In this document: piece after piece, positions 23,951 to 31,523 of the stretch | Position numbering within the stretch: position 1 is the first letter of the stretch | Layout: each line of letters opens with the position of its first letter | Virus record (IMG/VR): IMGVR_UViG_3300044734_000047 | Coordinates: 1 to 47,044 of that record | Origin: a virus | Length of the DNA stretch: 47,044 bases | Direction: 5' to 3' (one strand) | Notes under the pieces: generated by a model | What the model saw: the letters and a program-made list of their open reading frames with translations, nothing else | Told to the model about the DNA's origin: nothing | Database searches by the model: none | Made by a program: the position numbers and the translations under genes

Positions 23951-24273
23951 GCTCCCTCCTCCAGACGCGCGATCACGTCTTCGTCGTTCATGATGCGATA
24001 GTCCTCGCCATCGGCGCCCTTGAAGAGGATGCCGCCATATTTTGCGATCATGATGCGGTCGCCGGGCTGAGGGCGGGTGAATTGAGGTGAGCGGGCCGCA
24101 GCTTCCTCCCATGCGTTTTCACCATGGGCGATCAGCGTCCCTTTGACGGTCGCGTATTTCTCGCGTTCTTTCGTCTCGTCGGGAATGATGATGCCGCCCT
24201 TGGTCCTGGTCTCGACAGGGTCGGGACGAACGACAACGCGAAGATCGAGGGGGGTGACGCCGGAGGTGTTCAT
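23947..24273 (-). CDS. GroES-like co-chaperonin (Cpn10 family)
   Basis: A 108-aa protein. Residues 9-40 (LDLRVVVRPDPVETRTKGGI then IIPDETKEREKYATVKG) match the Cpn10 core, with the mobile loop TKGGIIIP that contacts GroEL. PQPGDRIMIAKYGGILFKGADGEDYRIMNDEDVIARL matches the C-terminal half: GDxVxxxKY.G and the final DI.A motif. Phages such as T4 (gp31) use an own GroES to fold the coat. Lying between protease-like and scaffold genes, it probably assists coat folding with host GroEL. Confidence 0.85.
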   Translation of the reverse strand: MNTSGVTPLDLRVVVRPDPVETRTKGGIIIPDETKEREKYATVKGTLIAHGENAWEEAAARSPQFTRPQPGDRIMIAKYGGILFKGADGEDYRIMNDEDVIARLEEGA

Positions 24274-24713
24274 GCCACGGCCTCCAGCTTGTGCTCCAAG
24301 TGGAGGACGGTGATTTGGCCACCCGTGTGTGTGTCACGCCGAGCCGCAATCGCGAGCGCATCAGAGGCGTCGGCACCTGCGTCCATCGCTCCGATGGCGA
24401 ACGCCCTGCCGCTTCCCGTGGCAGTCGGCACGTCTTCTGGAACGGCGCGGCACTCAGCATCGTAGCAAAGGCACGTCCCGTCCGTTTGCAGGACAAGGGC
24501 CTCGAAATTGTTGGTGTCGATCTTTGGCTTCTCGCCGCCCTTTTCCAGCCATTCGACGAATGGCTCAATATGGAAAGCAGAGCCCGAAACTCCGACGATG
24601 CGGCCATCACTCAGGGGCCGCACTTTGACGAACCTTCTGCCAAAGATCGCATCGCCGCACGTCGCCAGCCCGTCTCCCGCCATGCTCTTCCCGTCACAGG
24701 CTATCGTCGTCAT
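24270..24713 (-). CDS. HslV-like Ntn-hydrolase, candidate head maturation peptidase
   Basis: A 147-aa protein close to HslV (about 175 aa). Met is followed by TTIA, so removal of Met exposes the catalytic Thr. AGDGLAT (residues 12-18) holds the Asp of the GDG motif (D14), and K30 aligns with the HslV catalytic Lys. The pattern GSGRAFAIGAMDAG near residue 100 and a final TGGQITVLHLE also fit. No HslU partner is encoded here. The gene lies exactly where a prohead protease is expected, so cleavage of scaffold or coat is a plausible role. It is translationally coupled to the co-chaperonin by ATGA. Confidence 0.82.
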   Translation of the reverse strand: MTTIACDGKSMAGDGLATCGDAIFGRRFVKVRPLSDGRIVGVSGSAFHIEPFVEWLEKGGEKPKIDTNNFEALVLQTDGTCLCYDAECRAVPEDVPTATGSGRAFAIGAMDAGADASDALAIAARRDTHTGGQITVLHLEHKLEAVA

Positions 24714-24933
24714 CGCTCACCTCGATCCCGTATTGCTCTGCGACATCATGCCAGCTGATCCCCGCCAGTTGGCCCAACAGGACCGCTTGGCCCTGCTCCT
24801 CCGGCGACATCGGGGCCCCCCGGGCCCATGCCGCCATCAGGTCCGATTGGCGGTCCTTGAGGAACTGGAGGTATTCCCTGGTCAGAGGGTTGTCCTTCCA
24901 CGCCAGTAACCCCTCCTCCGTTTTGATTGTCAT
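24694..24933 (-). CDS. hypothetical protein overlapping portal 3' end
   Basis: A 79-aa soluble, helical protein (NPLTREYLQFLKDRQSDLM, EEQGQAVLLGQLAGISWHDV) ending in an acidic DDDDSL tail. It resembles small proteins often found next to P22-like portal genes. It overlaps the portal gene by 188 bases in another frame and the next gene by 20. Both frames look like genuine protein, so this is probably a dual-coding region. Function unknown. Confidence 0.65.
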   Translation of the reverse strand: MTIKTEEGLLAWKDNPLTREYLQFLKDRQSDLMAAWARGAPMSPEEQGQAVLLGQLAGISWHDVAEQYGIEVSDDDDSL

Positions 24934-26938
24934 GACTCAGATCGCTCCCTGTCTCTGTGGCGGCTTCGGCGAGGGCGGCGGCGTCCTGCCGAAGCCCAAC
25001 CTCGGCGAGGGCTGCCGCTGCGGCTGCTAGATCGTTGGCCGCGGCCGCGTCTTGTGCCCGCACCTTGGCGGCGCCTTCGACCTTTGCGCGCTGCTCCTTC
25101 ATGCCTTCGAGCAGAACTTTCGGATCGGGCGCCGGCGGAGGCACGGTCAGCAGCGTTTTGATGTCGCGCTCGCCCAATGCCTCGAACACGCGCTTGCGGA
25201 TTTCCTGCTGGTTAACGAGGATGTCGCCGTTGAAGCCCATCAGGGTCTGCGCACGCGCCATCTTCTGCATGTCGGAGGCCATTTGCGGGTCGGAGACCGG
25301 GATGACGTCCAGATCCTCGTCCTGATAATCCTCGCGGCCGATCTTCTGCGGCTGTTGCGGCTGCGGCTGGCCGTCCGGCCCCTGCTGCGGAGCCTGGTCG
25401 TTGAGCTGGAAATACTCCTCCTCGTCCAGATAGTCGCGATTCAGGCGGCGAAGGATGCGCAGCTCCTGCCCGAAAGCCCGATGGATACGCTTGAAGATGG
25501 CGGTCATGACCTTGTGGCCCTGCTCGATCAGGGCAAGCGTGGTCGTCGCGGGTTGGTTCGCTGTCCCCTCGCCGGTCATCACGTCTTGAACGGAGGTGAT
25601 TTCCTTCGCGGCGCCGATCAGCATCTCGAGCAACTGGAACAGGACCGACGAGGGGCCCGGCGTGTTGAACGGCACGATGTTGTCCTTGAGCGTGCCGCCG
25701 GTCACGTCGACCCGTTTCCACTCGCCAAGGCGAATTCTCATCTCGCCGCCCTTGATGTTCACCCCCGAGCCGAGGAACCCGCCCTGGGCGTTTTGAAGGG
25801 CGCCGGCATCGAGCATCTGGTTGAGCGTCGTGTCGATCGTAGCGGTGATGTCCTCCAGCAACGCCCCGAAGCCGATGTCGTAGAACGAGCCGTCCGGAGC
25901 CGGGATGAAGCCGTATTTGGTGAAATACTGGCGGCGCTCGATCCGGACTACCTTCTCCGCCAGGTGGGCGTTCGACTCGTCCAGCTTTGACAGCTTGAGC
26001 GTCTTGCCTGCTGCGGAGACCGTCACCTCGTCCGCGCCGAAGCATGGCACGATCCGGGCCACTTCGCCCTGTTTGGTCGTGGTGACGACATAAGGCTCCG
26101 GATAGCCATCACCGTCCAGGTCCATCGTCCTGTGCTGCTCGTAGAACTCGACCAGCGCGTCCTCGTCCTCCGCGTCGTCGTTGTCGTGATCGATGCGAAC
26201 CCTGAGCCAAAGGCCGGCGGCGATCTTCTCTTGCACCTCGTAGGGGTAATATCGGAGGACGTGGGTGTAGCGAGGGGCTGTCTCCAGAGACTTGGCCCAG
26301 TAGTTGATGATGAAGTCCTCGCCGGACACCATTTCCGACGTATTCGCGTTGGCGATGCTGTCGTAATAGGTCTTGCGGAAGACGCAGCCTGTGATCGGCA
26401 GCATGAGCAGGAGGCGGTCGGTCTCCTCTTCCCATCCCGGCATCCGGAACAGGAGCTGCCATGTCATGTGTTGGCCGATGCGCTCGGCTCGCGCCTGCTT
26501 CTGCCCGTCCGGATCAGGACCAAGAACACGGCCTTTGACGAGATTCGAGCCGTCGACGATCGCCGGATAGGCGCGAGCCTGGAATTGAACCGCAGCCGTG
26601 GTCAGCAGCGGGAATTTGACGTTGGAGGCGCGGGGCCAAGGGAAATTCTTCGTCGCCCGGACCTGCATCGCCATGTCGAGCCATTTTCGATAGCGGCCGA
26701 GCCAATCGCCATCCTCCCCGCCCTCGCCATTGCCCTTGCCACGCGACCGCTCATCTATTTCGACGTCACGGATGACATGGCTGCCGATCTTCGTGACCTC
26801 ATTGTCGTCCAAGTGCTCGGCGAGGTTGATGCTGGGCTGGAGGATTTCGGAGAGGGTCAGGTTCACACGGGCGTCGGGCGCCAGTTCAGCGGCACCCACT
26901 TCGGCCATGTCGGCGAGACGGTTTGCTGCGCCGGCCAT
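24746..26938 (-). CDS. portal protein, P22 gp1-like
   Basis: A 730-aa protein, nearly the length of P22 gp1 (725 aa). Family marks include YRKWLDMAMQVRATKNFPWP and FRMPGWEEETDRLLLMLPITGCVFRKTYYD in the first third, then YFTKYGFIPAPDGSFYDIGFG and LNQMLDAGALQNAQGG in the wing/stem. The C-terminus is Gly/Pro-rich and encoded in two frames together with the 79-aa gene. A dodecamer of it forms the DNA entry vertex and docks terminase. Start 26938 overlaps the upstream stop by one base; a longer frame exists but is not needed. Confidence 0.88.
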   Translation of the reverse strand: MAGAANRLADMAEVGAAELAPDARVNLTLSEILQPSINLAEHLDDNEVTKIGSHVIRDVEIDERSRGKGNGEGGEDGDWLGRYRKWLDMAMQVRATKNFPWPRASNVKFPLLTTAAVQFQARAYPAIVDGSNLVKGRVLGPDPDGQKQARAERIGQHMTWQLLFRMPGWEEETDRLLLMLPITGCVFRKTYYDSIANANTSEMVSGEDFIINYWAKSLETAPRYTHVLRYYPYEVQEKIAAGLWLRVRIDHDNDDAEDEDALVEFYEQHRTMDLDGDGYPEPYVVTTTKQGEVARIVPCFGADEVTVSAAGKTLKLSKLDESNAHLAEKVVRIERRQYFTKYGFIPAPDGSFYDIGFGALLEDITATIDTTLNQMLDAGALQNAQGGFLGSGVNIKGGEMRIRLGEWKRVDVTGGTLKDNIVPFNTPGPSSVLFQLLEMLIGAAKEITSVQDVMTGEGTANQPATTTLALIEQGHKVMTAIFKRIHRAFGQELRILRRLNRDYLDEEEYFQLNDQAPQQGPDGQPQPQQPQKIGREDYQDEDLDVIPVSDPQMASDMQKMARAQTLMGFNGDILVNQQEIRKRVFEALGERDIKTLLTVPPPAPDPKVLLEGMKEQRAKVEGAAKVRAQDAAAANDLAAAAAALAEVGLRQDAAALAEAATETGSDLSHDNQNGGGVTGVEGQPSDQGIPPVPQGPPIGPDGGMGPGGPDVAGGAGPSGPVGPTGGDQLA

Positions 26939-27213
26939 CAGAGCACAACCCCACGAGAGCGAAGCGCCCGCCTCATCGTGGGCGAATGGTCCACCTGCTC
27001 TTCCGCCGTGATTCCGCATTGCCGGCAGATCGACCACAAGCCAAAATCATGACCGCCGAAAAACCGACACCACCGGTCCTTAATTTCGTACCGCAGCCAA
27101 ACATAAGCCTTCGCCCATGCCGCAGTTGACAGGCGCTGTTTCCGGTTACACGGGAAGCGCCCGGTCCATGCCGAAGACCAAAAATGGTTGGGGAGATATT
27201 CGCCTTCGCGCAT
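26938..27213 (-). CDS. hypothetical protein between terminase and portal
   Basis: A 91-aa basic, Trp-rich protein (MREGEYLPNHFWSSAWTGRF). It carries WSICRQCG near residue 63, a single CxxC pair that may bind zinc with His residues nearby. It starts in a TGATG overlap with the terminase stop and ends in the same way at the portal start. Possibly a packaging accessory; no family recognised. Confidence 0.6.
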   Translation of the reverse strand: MREGEYLPNHFWSSAWTGRFPCNRKQRLSTAAWAKAYVWLRYEIKDRWCRFFGGHDFGLWSICRQCGITAEEQVDHSPTMRRALRSRGVVL

Positions 27214-28697
27214 CAATACCCCCCAATGTCCGAACGGCCGTCGTCGCCATATTCGTCCTCGTCGATCTCTTCCTGTGTCGGCAGGACCGGAACGGCGAAG
27301 GTCAACGCCAAGCCGTCACCATCATCGGGCGAGGCAAGACCGCGCGCCTTCATGTGCTCCTTCTTTTCGAGCTGGATTTCGTCGCGGGCGTTGAAGCTAT
27401 ATTCGACGCCGGTCAGGTCGTCGGCCAACTCTTGGTCGTCGGGGATTGCGCCGCCGATCATCCATTCGCGCATGATCGCCCACATCTCGGCGCGGCGGTT
27501 CGCGACCTTTGTCCATTCGCCGAGCTTCACTGCACCTAGCGGCTTAGAGCCGAACTGCACGCCGACACTCGGCACGTTCATCTGTCTCAGCCGGTCGACG
27601 ACACCCGCCCCAATGCCGCCCTCATCGACACAGACGAGCGCTGCCTTGTAGATCCGCTGCGCCTCTGCGGCCTTCGCGGCGAGCTGCATCGTATCGAGGC
27701 CGTGGAACTTTAGCGGCTTGATCGATCGCGCGTCCCTGCCACGGCGGAAGTAGATGGTCGAATGATCATCGCCGAACCGCGCCACATCGACGCCGATGAC
27801 GAGTGGCTCGGTAAGCTCGACCTTGACCTCACGCTTGCGGGCGGCCTCGACAACGTCCGTTGCCATGAACTGCAGCGACGAGGTCGATGGGAACATGCCG
27901 CGGACGCGCACCTTCACGATGTCGCTGTCCTCGCCGTAGGTCGTTACGAGCTCGTCAAGATAGGCCTTGTTCGTGCCCTCGACCATGCGGCTGTCTATCT
28001 GGTAAGTTTTCCACAGGCCGCGATGCTTGCCGAAGCATTCGCGGAACCGGCCAGTGGCCTGGGTGGGATTGCCGAACGCGATCCAGATGATCTCGGTCTG
28101 CTCGTCGGTCAGCGCGCCCTCGGCGACCTCCCACACCTTGTCGTCGATCTTGGACGATTCGTCGAAGATGATGACGATGCGCTTGCCCTGATTATGCAAG
28201 CCGGCGAACGCTTCGGTGTTATGGGCGGACCAAGTGACGAGATCGGCGCGCCAGCTATCCTCGTGGCCGGGAACGACGGAAGCGAGCTTCGTTGCGGTCG
28301 ACTTGAACCAATCCGCGGTGATCGCCAGCTTCGCCCATTTCGTCAGCTCGGGGCTCGTCTTGGTCAGAAGCTGCGATTCTGTGTTCGCGGTGATGACGAT
28401 GCGGCAATCGTCACAGGTGTCGAGCGCCCATTTGCAGATCATGGAGATTTCGGCCGACTTGCCAATGCCGTGCCCCGAGGCAACGCCTATGCGCAACGGG
28501 AGGTGGCGGGTGTCCGGGTTTTCCAGATGCTCGCGAATGTCCTCCATGACGTCGCACTGCCAATCTCGGGGGCCGTCCACATCCGCTAGCGGACCTTCTC
28601 CCCATGGATAGGCGTAGAGGGCGTGGCCGAGCGGGTCGTGCGTGAAGCCGGCGATGTCGTTCGCCAGCATCCTGAGTGTGTCAGGCTTAGTCGCCAT
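27213..28697 (-). CDS. terminase large subunit
   Basis: A 494-aa packaging motor. The ATPase domain has the Walker A-like GVASGHGIGKS (residues 70-80), Walker B IVIIFDESS (about 173-181) and coupling motif FGNPTQ. The nuclease domain has GVDVARFGDD (about 293-302), CVDEGGIGAGVVDRL and DDGDGLALTF, holding the acidic metal ligands. It translocates DNA into the procapsid and cuts it. It overlaps the putative small subunit gene by 11 bases. Confidence 0.93.
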   Translation of the reverse strand: MATKPDTLRMLANDIAGFTHDPLGHALYAYPWGEGPLADVDGPRDWQCDVMEDIREHLENPDTRHLPLRIGVASGHGIGKSAEISMICKWALDTCDDCRIVITANTESQLLTKTSPELTKWAKLAITADWFKSTATKLASVVPGHEDSWRADLVTWSAHNTEAFAGLHNQGKRIVIIFDESSKIDDKVWEVAEGALTDEQTEIIWIAFGNPTQATGRFRECFGKHRGLWKTYQIDSRMVEGTNKAYLDELVTTYGEDSDIVKVRVRGMFPSTSSLQFMATDVVEAARKREVKVELTEPLVIGVDVARFGDDHSTIYFRRGRDARSIKPLKFHGLDTMQLAAKAAEAQRIYKAALVCVDEGGIGAGVVDRLRQMNVPSVGVQFGSKPLGAVKLGEWTKVANRRAEMWAIMREWMIGGAIPDDQELADDLTGVEYSFNARDEIQLEKKEHMKARGLASPDDGDGLALTFAVPVLPTQEEIDEDEYGDDGRSDIGGY

Positions 28698-28986
28698 TGT
28701 CGGCCTCTGCGACGCGCTGGCGGCGTTGGGCTATGATCTCGGCGAGGACATCGATCGTCTCAGCCCCTAGATCGACGGTCGTCGCCGCGAGCTTGGGGTG
28801 ACAATACGGAGCGGCTTGTTTCGCAGCCTCGAATCGTTCAGCGTCATGCCTGGATTCGTCTCGAAGGATGCCGAGCATATAATCGAGCGGTGTTAGGCCG
28901 GAGGCGGCAATCTCCGCAGCTTTTGCAGCAGTCGCGCGGTTTGGAACCCCTTTCGGCCTCCCCGCTCCTGCTCTCGCCCCGCCCAT
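28687..28986 (-). CDS. putative terminase small subunit
   Basis: A 99-aa protein. The start GGARAGAGRPKGVPNRATA is an AT-hook-like DNA-binding motif seen in many proteins encoded next to terminases. It is followed by SGLTPLDYMLGILRD and EAAKQAAPYCHPKLA, a helical core also typical of these. It should recognise the packaging site. Assigned by pattern and position before the large subunit, with overlapping ends. Confidence 0.65.
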   Translation of the reverse strand: MGGARAGAGRPKGVPNRATAAKAAEIAASGLTPLDYMLGILRDESRHDAERFEAAKQAAPYCHPKLAATTVDLGAETIDVLAEIIAQRRQRVAEADNGD

Positions 28987-29008
28987 TTGATTTCCCCCTG
29001 ATACTTTT

Positions 29009-29173
29009 TCAGAGGCCGGCGAGCGGCACGAGCAGCTTCAGCGCGTAAATGGCGAACGCGACGATCACGACCACCTTGATGATCGTTTTGACCGTCGCAT
29101 CGATGGGGAGAAGCATCACGAGATACAGCGCGGCGCCGACGATGATGCAGATGATGAGAAATTGCTGGATCAT
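29009..29173 (-). CDS. small two-TM membrane protein (Thivi_2564 type)
   Basis: A 54-aa frame with a CGGAG ribosome binding site. Almost all of it is hydrophobic: residues 2-20 (IQQFLIICIIVGAALYLVM) and 31-50 form two membrane segments joined by LLPIDATVKTIIK. The motif PIDAT.KTIIK.V recurs in Thivi_2564-type membrane proteins found in phages and bacteria. Function unknown. Confidence 0.65.
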   Translation of the reverse strand: MIQQFLIICIIVGAALYLVMLLPIDATVKTIIKVVVIVAFAIYALKLLVPLAGL

Positions 29174-29206
29174 GTCGAGCTCCGCTGTCTATGCTCGACA
29201 GACCAG

Positions 29207-29440
29207 TTATCGTGTTTGCGTGGCCTCGTGCAGGGGGCTATATTTCACCTCACCCATTTCGCTCAGAGCGCGCATGATGCGTTTGAGGCGTGTGCGCTCT
29301 ACTCCGGTCGCGCGACACACTTGCCGCAATGGGCAGGGGCCGTGCTTTCGCCAATAGGTGAGGACACGGGCGCGGGTCGGATTGATCTGACCTCGTGGCC
29401 GACCGGCGCGACTAATCAACCCGTCTACCTTCAAATCCAT
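29207..29440 (-). CDS. small helix-turn-helix protein
   Basis: A 77-aa basic protein, or 70 aa from TTG 29419, which has a better ribosome binding site (AAGG). RARVLTYWRKHGPCPLRQVCRATGVERTRLKRI, in parts, has the build of a winged-helix domain: a first helix, then a classic turn between two helices and a likely wing at VKYSP. Possibly a late regulator placed before the terminase genes. Its first codons overlap an antisense HTH gene at 29415-29594. Confidence 0.6.
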   Translation of the reverse strand: MDLKVDGLISRAGRPRGQINPTRARVLTYWRKHGPCPLRQVCRATGVERTRLKRIMRALSEMGEVKYSPLHEATQTR

Positions 29441-29594
29441 TCGCGAGCGGGCCGGGCTTACACAGTCCGGCCTTGCCTCGCGTCTGAGGATTGATGACCT
29501 GCGGACGATCCGCCGCTACGAGAAGGGCGAGCGCGAGATTAGCGGTCCCGTCTCGTTGCTGATGGAGCTGCTCGATCAAGGCGCTCTTCCCTAA
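29415..29594 (+). pseudogene. antisense HTH (Cro/CI-type) gene lacking a normal start codon
   Basis: On the plus strand this frame reads INPSTFKSIRERAGLTQSGL, then RIDDLRTIRRYEKGEREISG, then PVSLLMELLDQGALP, an intact short HTH protein of a widespread alphaproteobacterial phage type. Family members normally begin MxPSxF, yet here the codon is ATC and there is no ATG, GTG or TTG before the upstream stop at 29388. No ribosome binding site is seen. It is either a recently inactivated gene or a protein started at an unusual codon. It fills the gap between two minus-strand genes exactly. Confidence 0.6.
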
Positions 29595-29599
29595 AGCGG

Positions 29600-30091
29600 T
29601 CATGCTGCCCTCAGTTGTTGAGCTCGTTCCGGATCGATATCCCCGACACTGATCCCGAGCTCGAGGAGGTGCTGTGGAAGCGCCCTGATCTCGTCGTCGC
29701 TGAGCGGGGGTGGGACAGGCTTTGGCGCCGTGTGGCGCTTGGGCGAGGTGAGCAGGCGGTCTGGCCTGGTGATCTTGCCCCATGCCATCGCCGCTTCTCG
29801 AAGTTCGCAAGCGCGCGGCAGGAACGGTTTCTTTCGGGCCCATTCCTCGGCGGCCGCTTCCAACCAATCCGGGTTGATGTCGGCGCAGTCCTTGGCGAGC
29901 AATGCGACGCGGGCGGCGTGATCTTCCTCATCCACCGAGTTCCGCGGCGGGTATCGCAGCCCCAGCTCGGCGGTAATCTTCACCGTCGCGGGCGATGGCT
30001 TCGTTTGCTGCCCGAAGCATGGTGAGCGTGGTGCTGGGCCCAGGTCCTGCCATGCGCTGAGCGCCGTGCCGATGTCCGTTGGTTCGCCCAT
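29600..30091 (-). CDS. phage hypothetical, replication region
   Basis: A 163-aa protein starting MGEPTDIGTALSAWQDLGPA. The central part (SPATVKITAELGLRYPP, AARVALLAKDCADINPDWLEAAAEEWARKKPFLPRACELREAA in parts) recurs in alphaproteobacterial prophages beside replication-type HTH proteins. ATG 30091 has a GGAAG ribosome binding site. Its first 164 bases overlap the end of the gene upstream in another frame. It may help load the replisome; this is only inferred from the neighbour. Confidence 0.6.
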   Translation of the reverse strand: MGEPTDIGTALSAWQDLGPAPRSPCFGQQTKPSPATVKITAELGLRYPPRNSVDEEDHAARVALLAKDCADINPDWLEAAAEEWARKKPFLPRACELREAAMAWGKITRPDRLLTSPKRHTAPKPVPPPLSDDEIRALPQHLLELGISVGDIDPERAQQLRAA

Positions 30092-30656
30092 CTTCCGGTT
30101 CCTCGATTTTGAATACGCCCTGCCAACAATGCTCCGTCGATTGATCCAGCACGTCGCCCGGCGGATATCCGGCGTCGTCAAGGGCCAGAAGCTTGGCGAG
30201 CAGGCGCTCCTCGGCCGTGTCGTTGACAGGCTTTTTGATCTGCCGCCGCATCGCCTTGAACGCTTTCCACTGAGGGGACGAAAGGATCGCGCGCGCCCGC
30301 ACCTCTCTCTCCTCTATAATTACGGTTCTTGATGGTTTGTCCGAAGCGGCTTCGGGGGTCAGCGGAAGCGTCTTCGGGGGCGAAATCTCTTCGGGGGCGA
30401 AATCTCTTCGGGGGTGGACGGTATAATTGCACCCCTTCCCCAGCACCTCCCGGCGCGTGAGGTGCTTCGCCTCGACCAGCGACCTGACGGCGGCCTGGAT
30501 GGTGCGGTCGGACTTGCTGCACTTACGCACGAGCGAGGCCATGGAGGGCCAGCAATGACCCTCGTCGTTCGCACTGTCCGCCAGTGCCAGAAGCACGATT
30601 TTCTCGCTATCCGGAAGGTCTAGGTCCCATACCTGAGTCATGACCCGCACGCTCAT
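29928..30656 (-). CDS. winged-helix replication-initiator-like protein
   Basis: A 242-aa protein. Residues 1-75 (LALADSANDEGHCWPSMASL and SDRTIQAAVRSLVEAKHLTR) are the classic helix_turn_helix_36 domain seen in phage replication initiators such as lambda-O-type proteins. The linker is Pro-rich with direct DNA repeats (FAPEEISPP). The C-terminus ends RAANEAIARDGEDYRRAGAA. Start 30656 gives an ATGA overlap with the upstream gene; the longer frame to 31163 is a shadow. Likely binds the phage origin. Confidence 0.72.
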   Translation of the reverse strand: MSVRVMTQVWDLDLPDSEKIVLLALADSANDEGHCWPSMASLVRKCSKSDRTIQAAVRSLVEAKHLTRREVLGKGCNYTVHPRRDFAPEEISPPKTLPLTPEAASDKPSRTVIIEEREVRARAILSSPQWKAFKAMRRQIKKPVNDTAEERLLAKLLALDDAGYPPGDVLDQSTEHCWQGVFKIEEPEDGRTNGHRHGAQRMAGPGPSTTLTMLRAANEAIARDGEDYRRAGAAIPAAELGG

Positions 30657-30997
30657 TTGCGCGCCCTGTCGAGGTAGCGCGACTCCGCGAGTAGCGAACC
30701 GACGTAGAGGTGAGCAGGCGGCCGTCCGGCGGCGCGGTCGCGCTTGATCAGTAGCGAGGCGATCTCCGTCAGCTCTCGGCGCGCGTCGCGGCACACTTTG
30801 GCCTTGACGCTGCCATGCTCGGCATGGCGAGTTTCCACCCAGGCCTTGACGAGCGCCGCGATTACCGCGCCCTCGCCCTTGGAGCGGTTGTGGAACAGAC
30901 GGCGACACGAGGACGAACAGAAGCGCTTGCCGAGTCCGCGCCCTCCCGGCTCGAAGCCGTCCCCGCAATTGGGGCAAATGATCTCCTGTTGTTCCAT
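30653..30997 (-). CDS. zinc-ribbon protein
   Basis: A 114-aa protein. The N-terminus has CPNCGDGFEPGGRGLGKRFC and then SSSCRR, giving a four-cysteine zinc site (residues 8, 11, 27, 31), as in DUF2116/zf-type ribbons for nucleic acids. The rest is helical. It is coupled to the replication-initiator gene by an ATGA overlap, suggesting a part in DNA metabolism. Confidence 0.65.
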   Translation of the reverse strand: MEQQEIICPNCGDGFEPGGRGLGKRFCSSSCRRLFHNRSKGEGAVIAALVKAWVETRHAEHGSVKAKVCRDARRELTEIASLLIKRDRAAGRPPAHLYVGSLLAESRYLDRARK

Positions 30998-31008
30998 GCG
31001 AAGGCGTG

Positions 31009-31227
31009 TTACATTGTTCCTGTGTTGCGGCGCTTGGGTGCCTTGCCCGCCTTAGGGGCACTTCGGCCCTCTGGCGGCGGTTTGGCGGGCTCGTATTCGT
31101 AATGGAGGAAAGGGCGTCCATCGGCGTCTTTGAGGTCGCCAGTGACGGGGCGGTAGCCGACACAGACCATTCCCTTCGGCGGGTTCGGAAGATTTGCAGC
31201 GCCGATGCTCACCGCTCTTCCTTCCAT
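31009..31227 (-). CDS. small hypothetical protein
   Basis: A 72-aa protein starting MEGRAVSIGAANLPNPPKGM. The middle (RPVTGDLKDADGRPFLHYEY) looks structured, and the tail is basic (APKAGKAPKRRNTG). Overlaps the DnaA-like gene by 19 bases. No family recognised. Confidence 0.5.
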   Translation of the reverse strand: MEGRAVSIGAANLPNPPKGMVCVGYRPVTGDLKDADGRPFLHYEYEPAKPPPEGRSAPKAGKAPKRRNTGTM

Positions 31228-31523
31228 GGTGAGCCGGAATCTAGGAGAGTGGCCAGCACGCTTTCCGCAGCTTCGAGAAGCCCGGGCTCAATGAAGAGAT
31301 GTTTGGCGATAGCTCGCTCTGCGTGAAGAACGGTGGAGTCGTGCTTGTTGCCGAAGTGCCGGCCGATCACGGTTCGAGAGCGGCTGGTCAAATCTCGTGC
31401 GAGAGCCATGGCGAGCTGGCGTGGCCGAGCAATCCGCCGACAGTTGCACGACATGATAAGTTGCTGTTCGCTCAGCCCATAGTGAGCGGCGACCGCGGCC
31501 TTGATGGAGGCTATGGTGATCAC
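31209..31523 (-). CDS. stand-alone DnaA domain IV-like DNA-binding protein
   Basis: A 104-aa protein that matches the C-terminal DNA-binding domain of DnaA: IKAAVAAHYGLSEQQL, then RRIARPRQLAMALARDLTSR and the signature GRHFGNKHDSTVLHAE. It has no AAA+ ATPase part. It could bind DnaA boxes in the phage or host origin, or compete with host DnaA. Start GTG 31523 gives a GTGA overlap with the nuclease gene; the ATG at 31538 is less likely. Lies next to the replication-initiator-like gene. Confidence 0.8.
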   Translation of the reverse strand: MITIASIKAAVAAHYGLSEQQLIMSCNCRRIARPRQLAMALARDLTSRSRTVIGRHFGNKHDSTVLHAERAIAKHLFIEPGLLEAAESVLATLLDSGSPWKEER

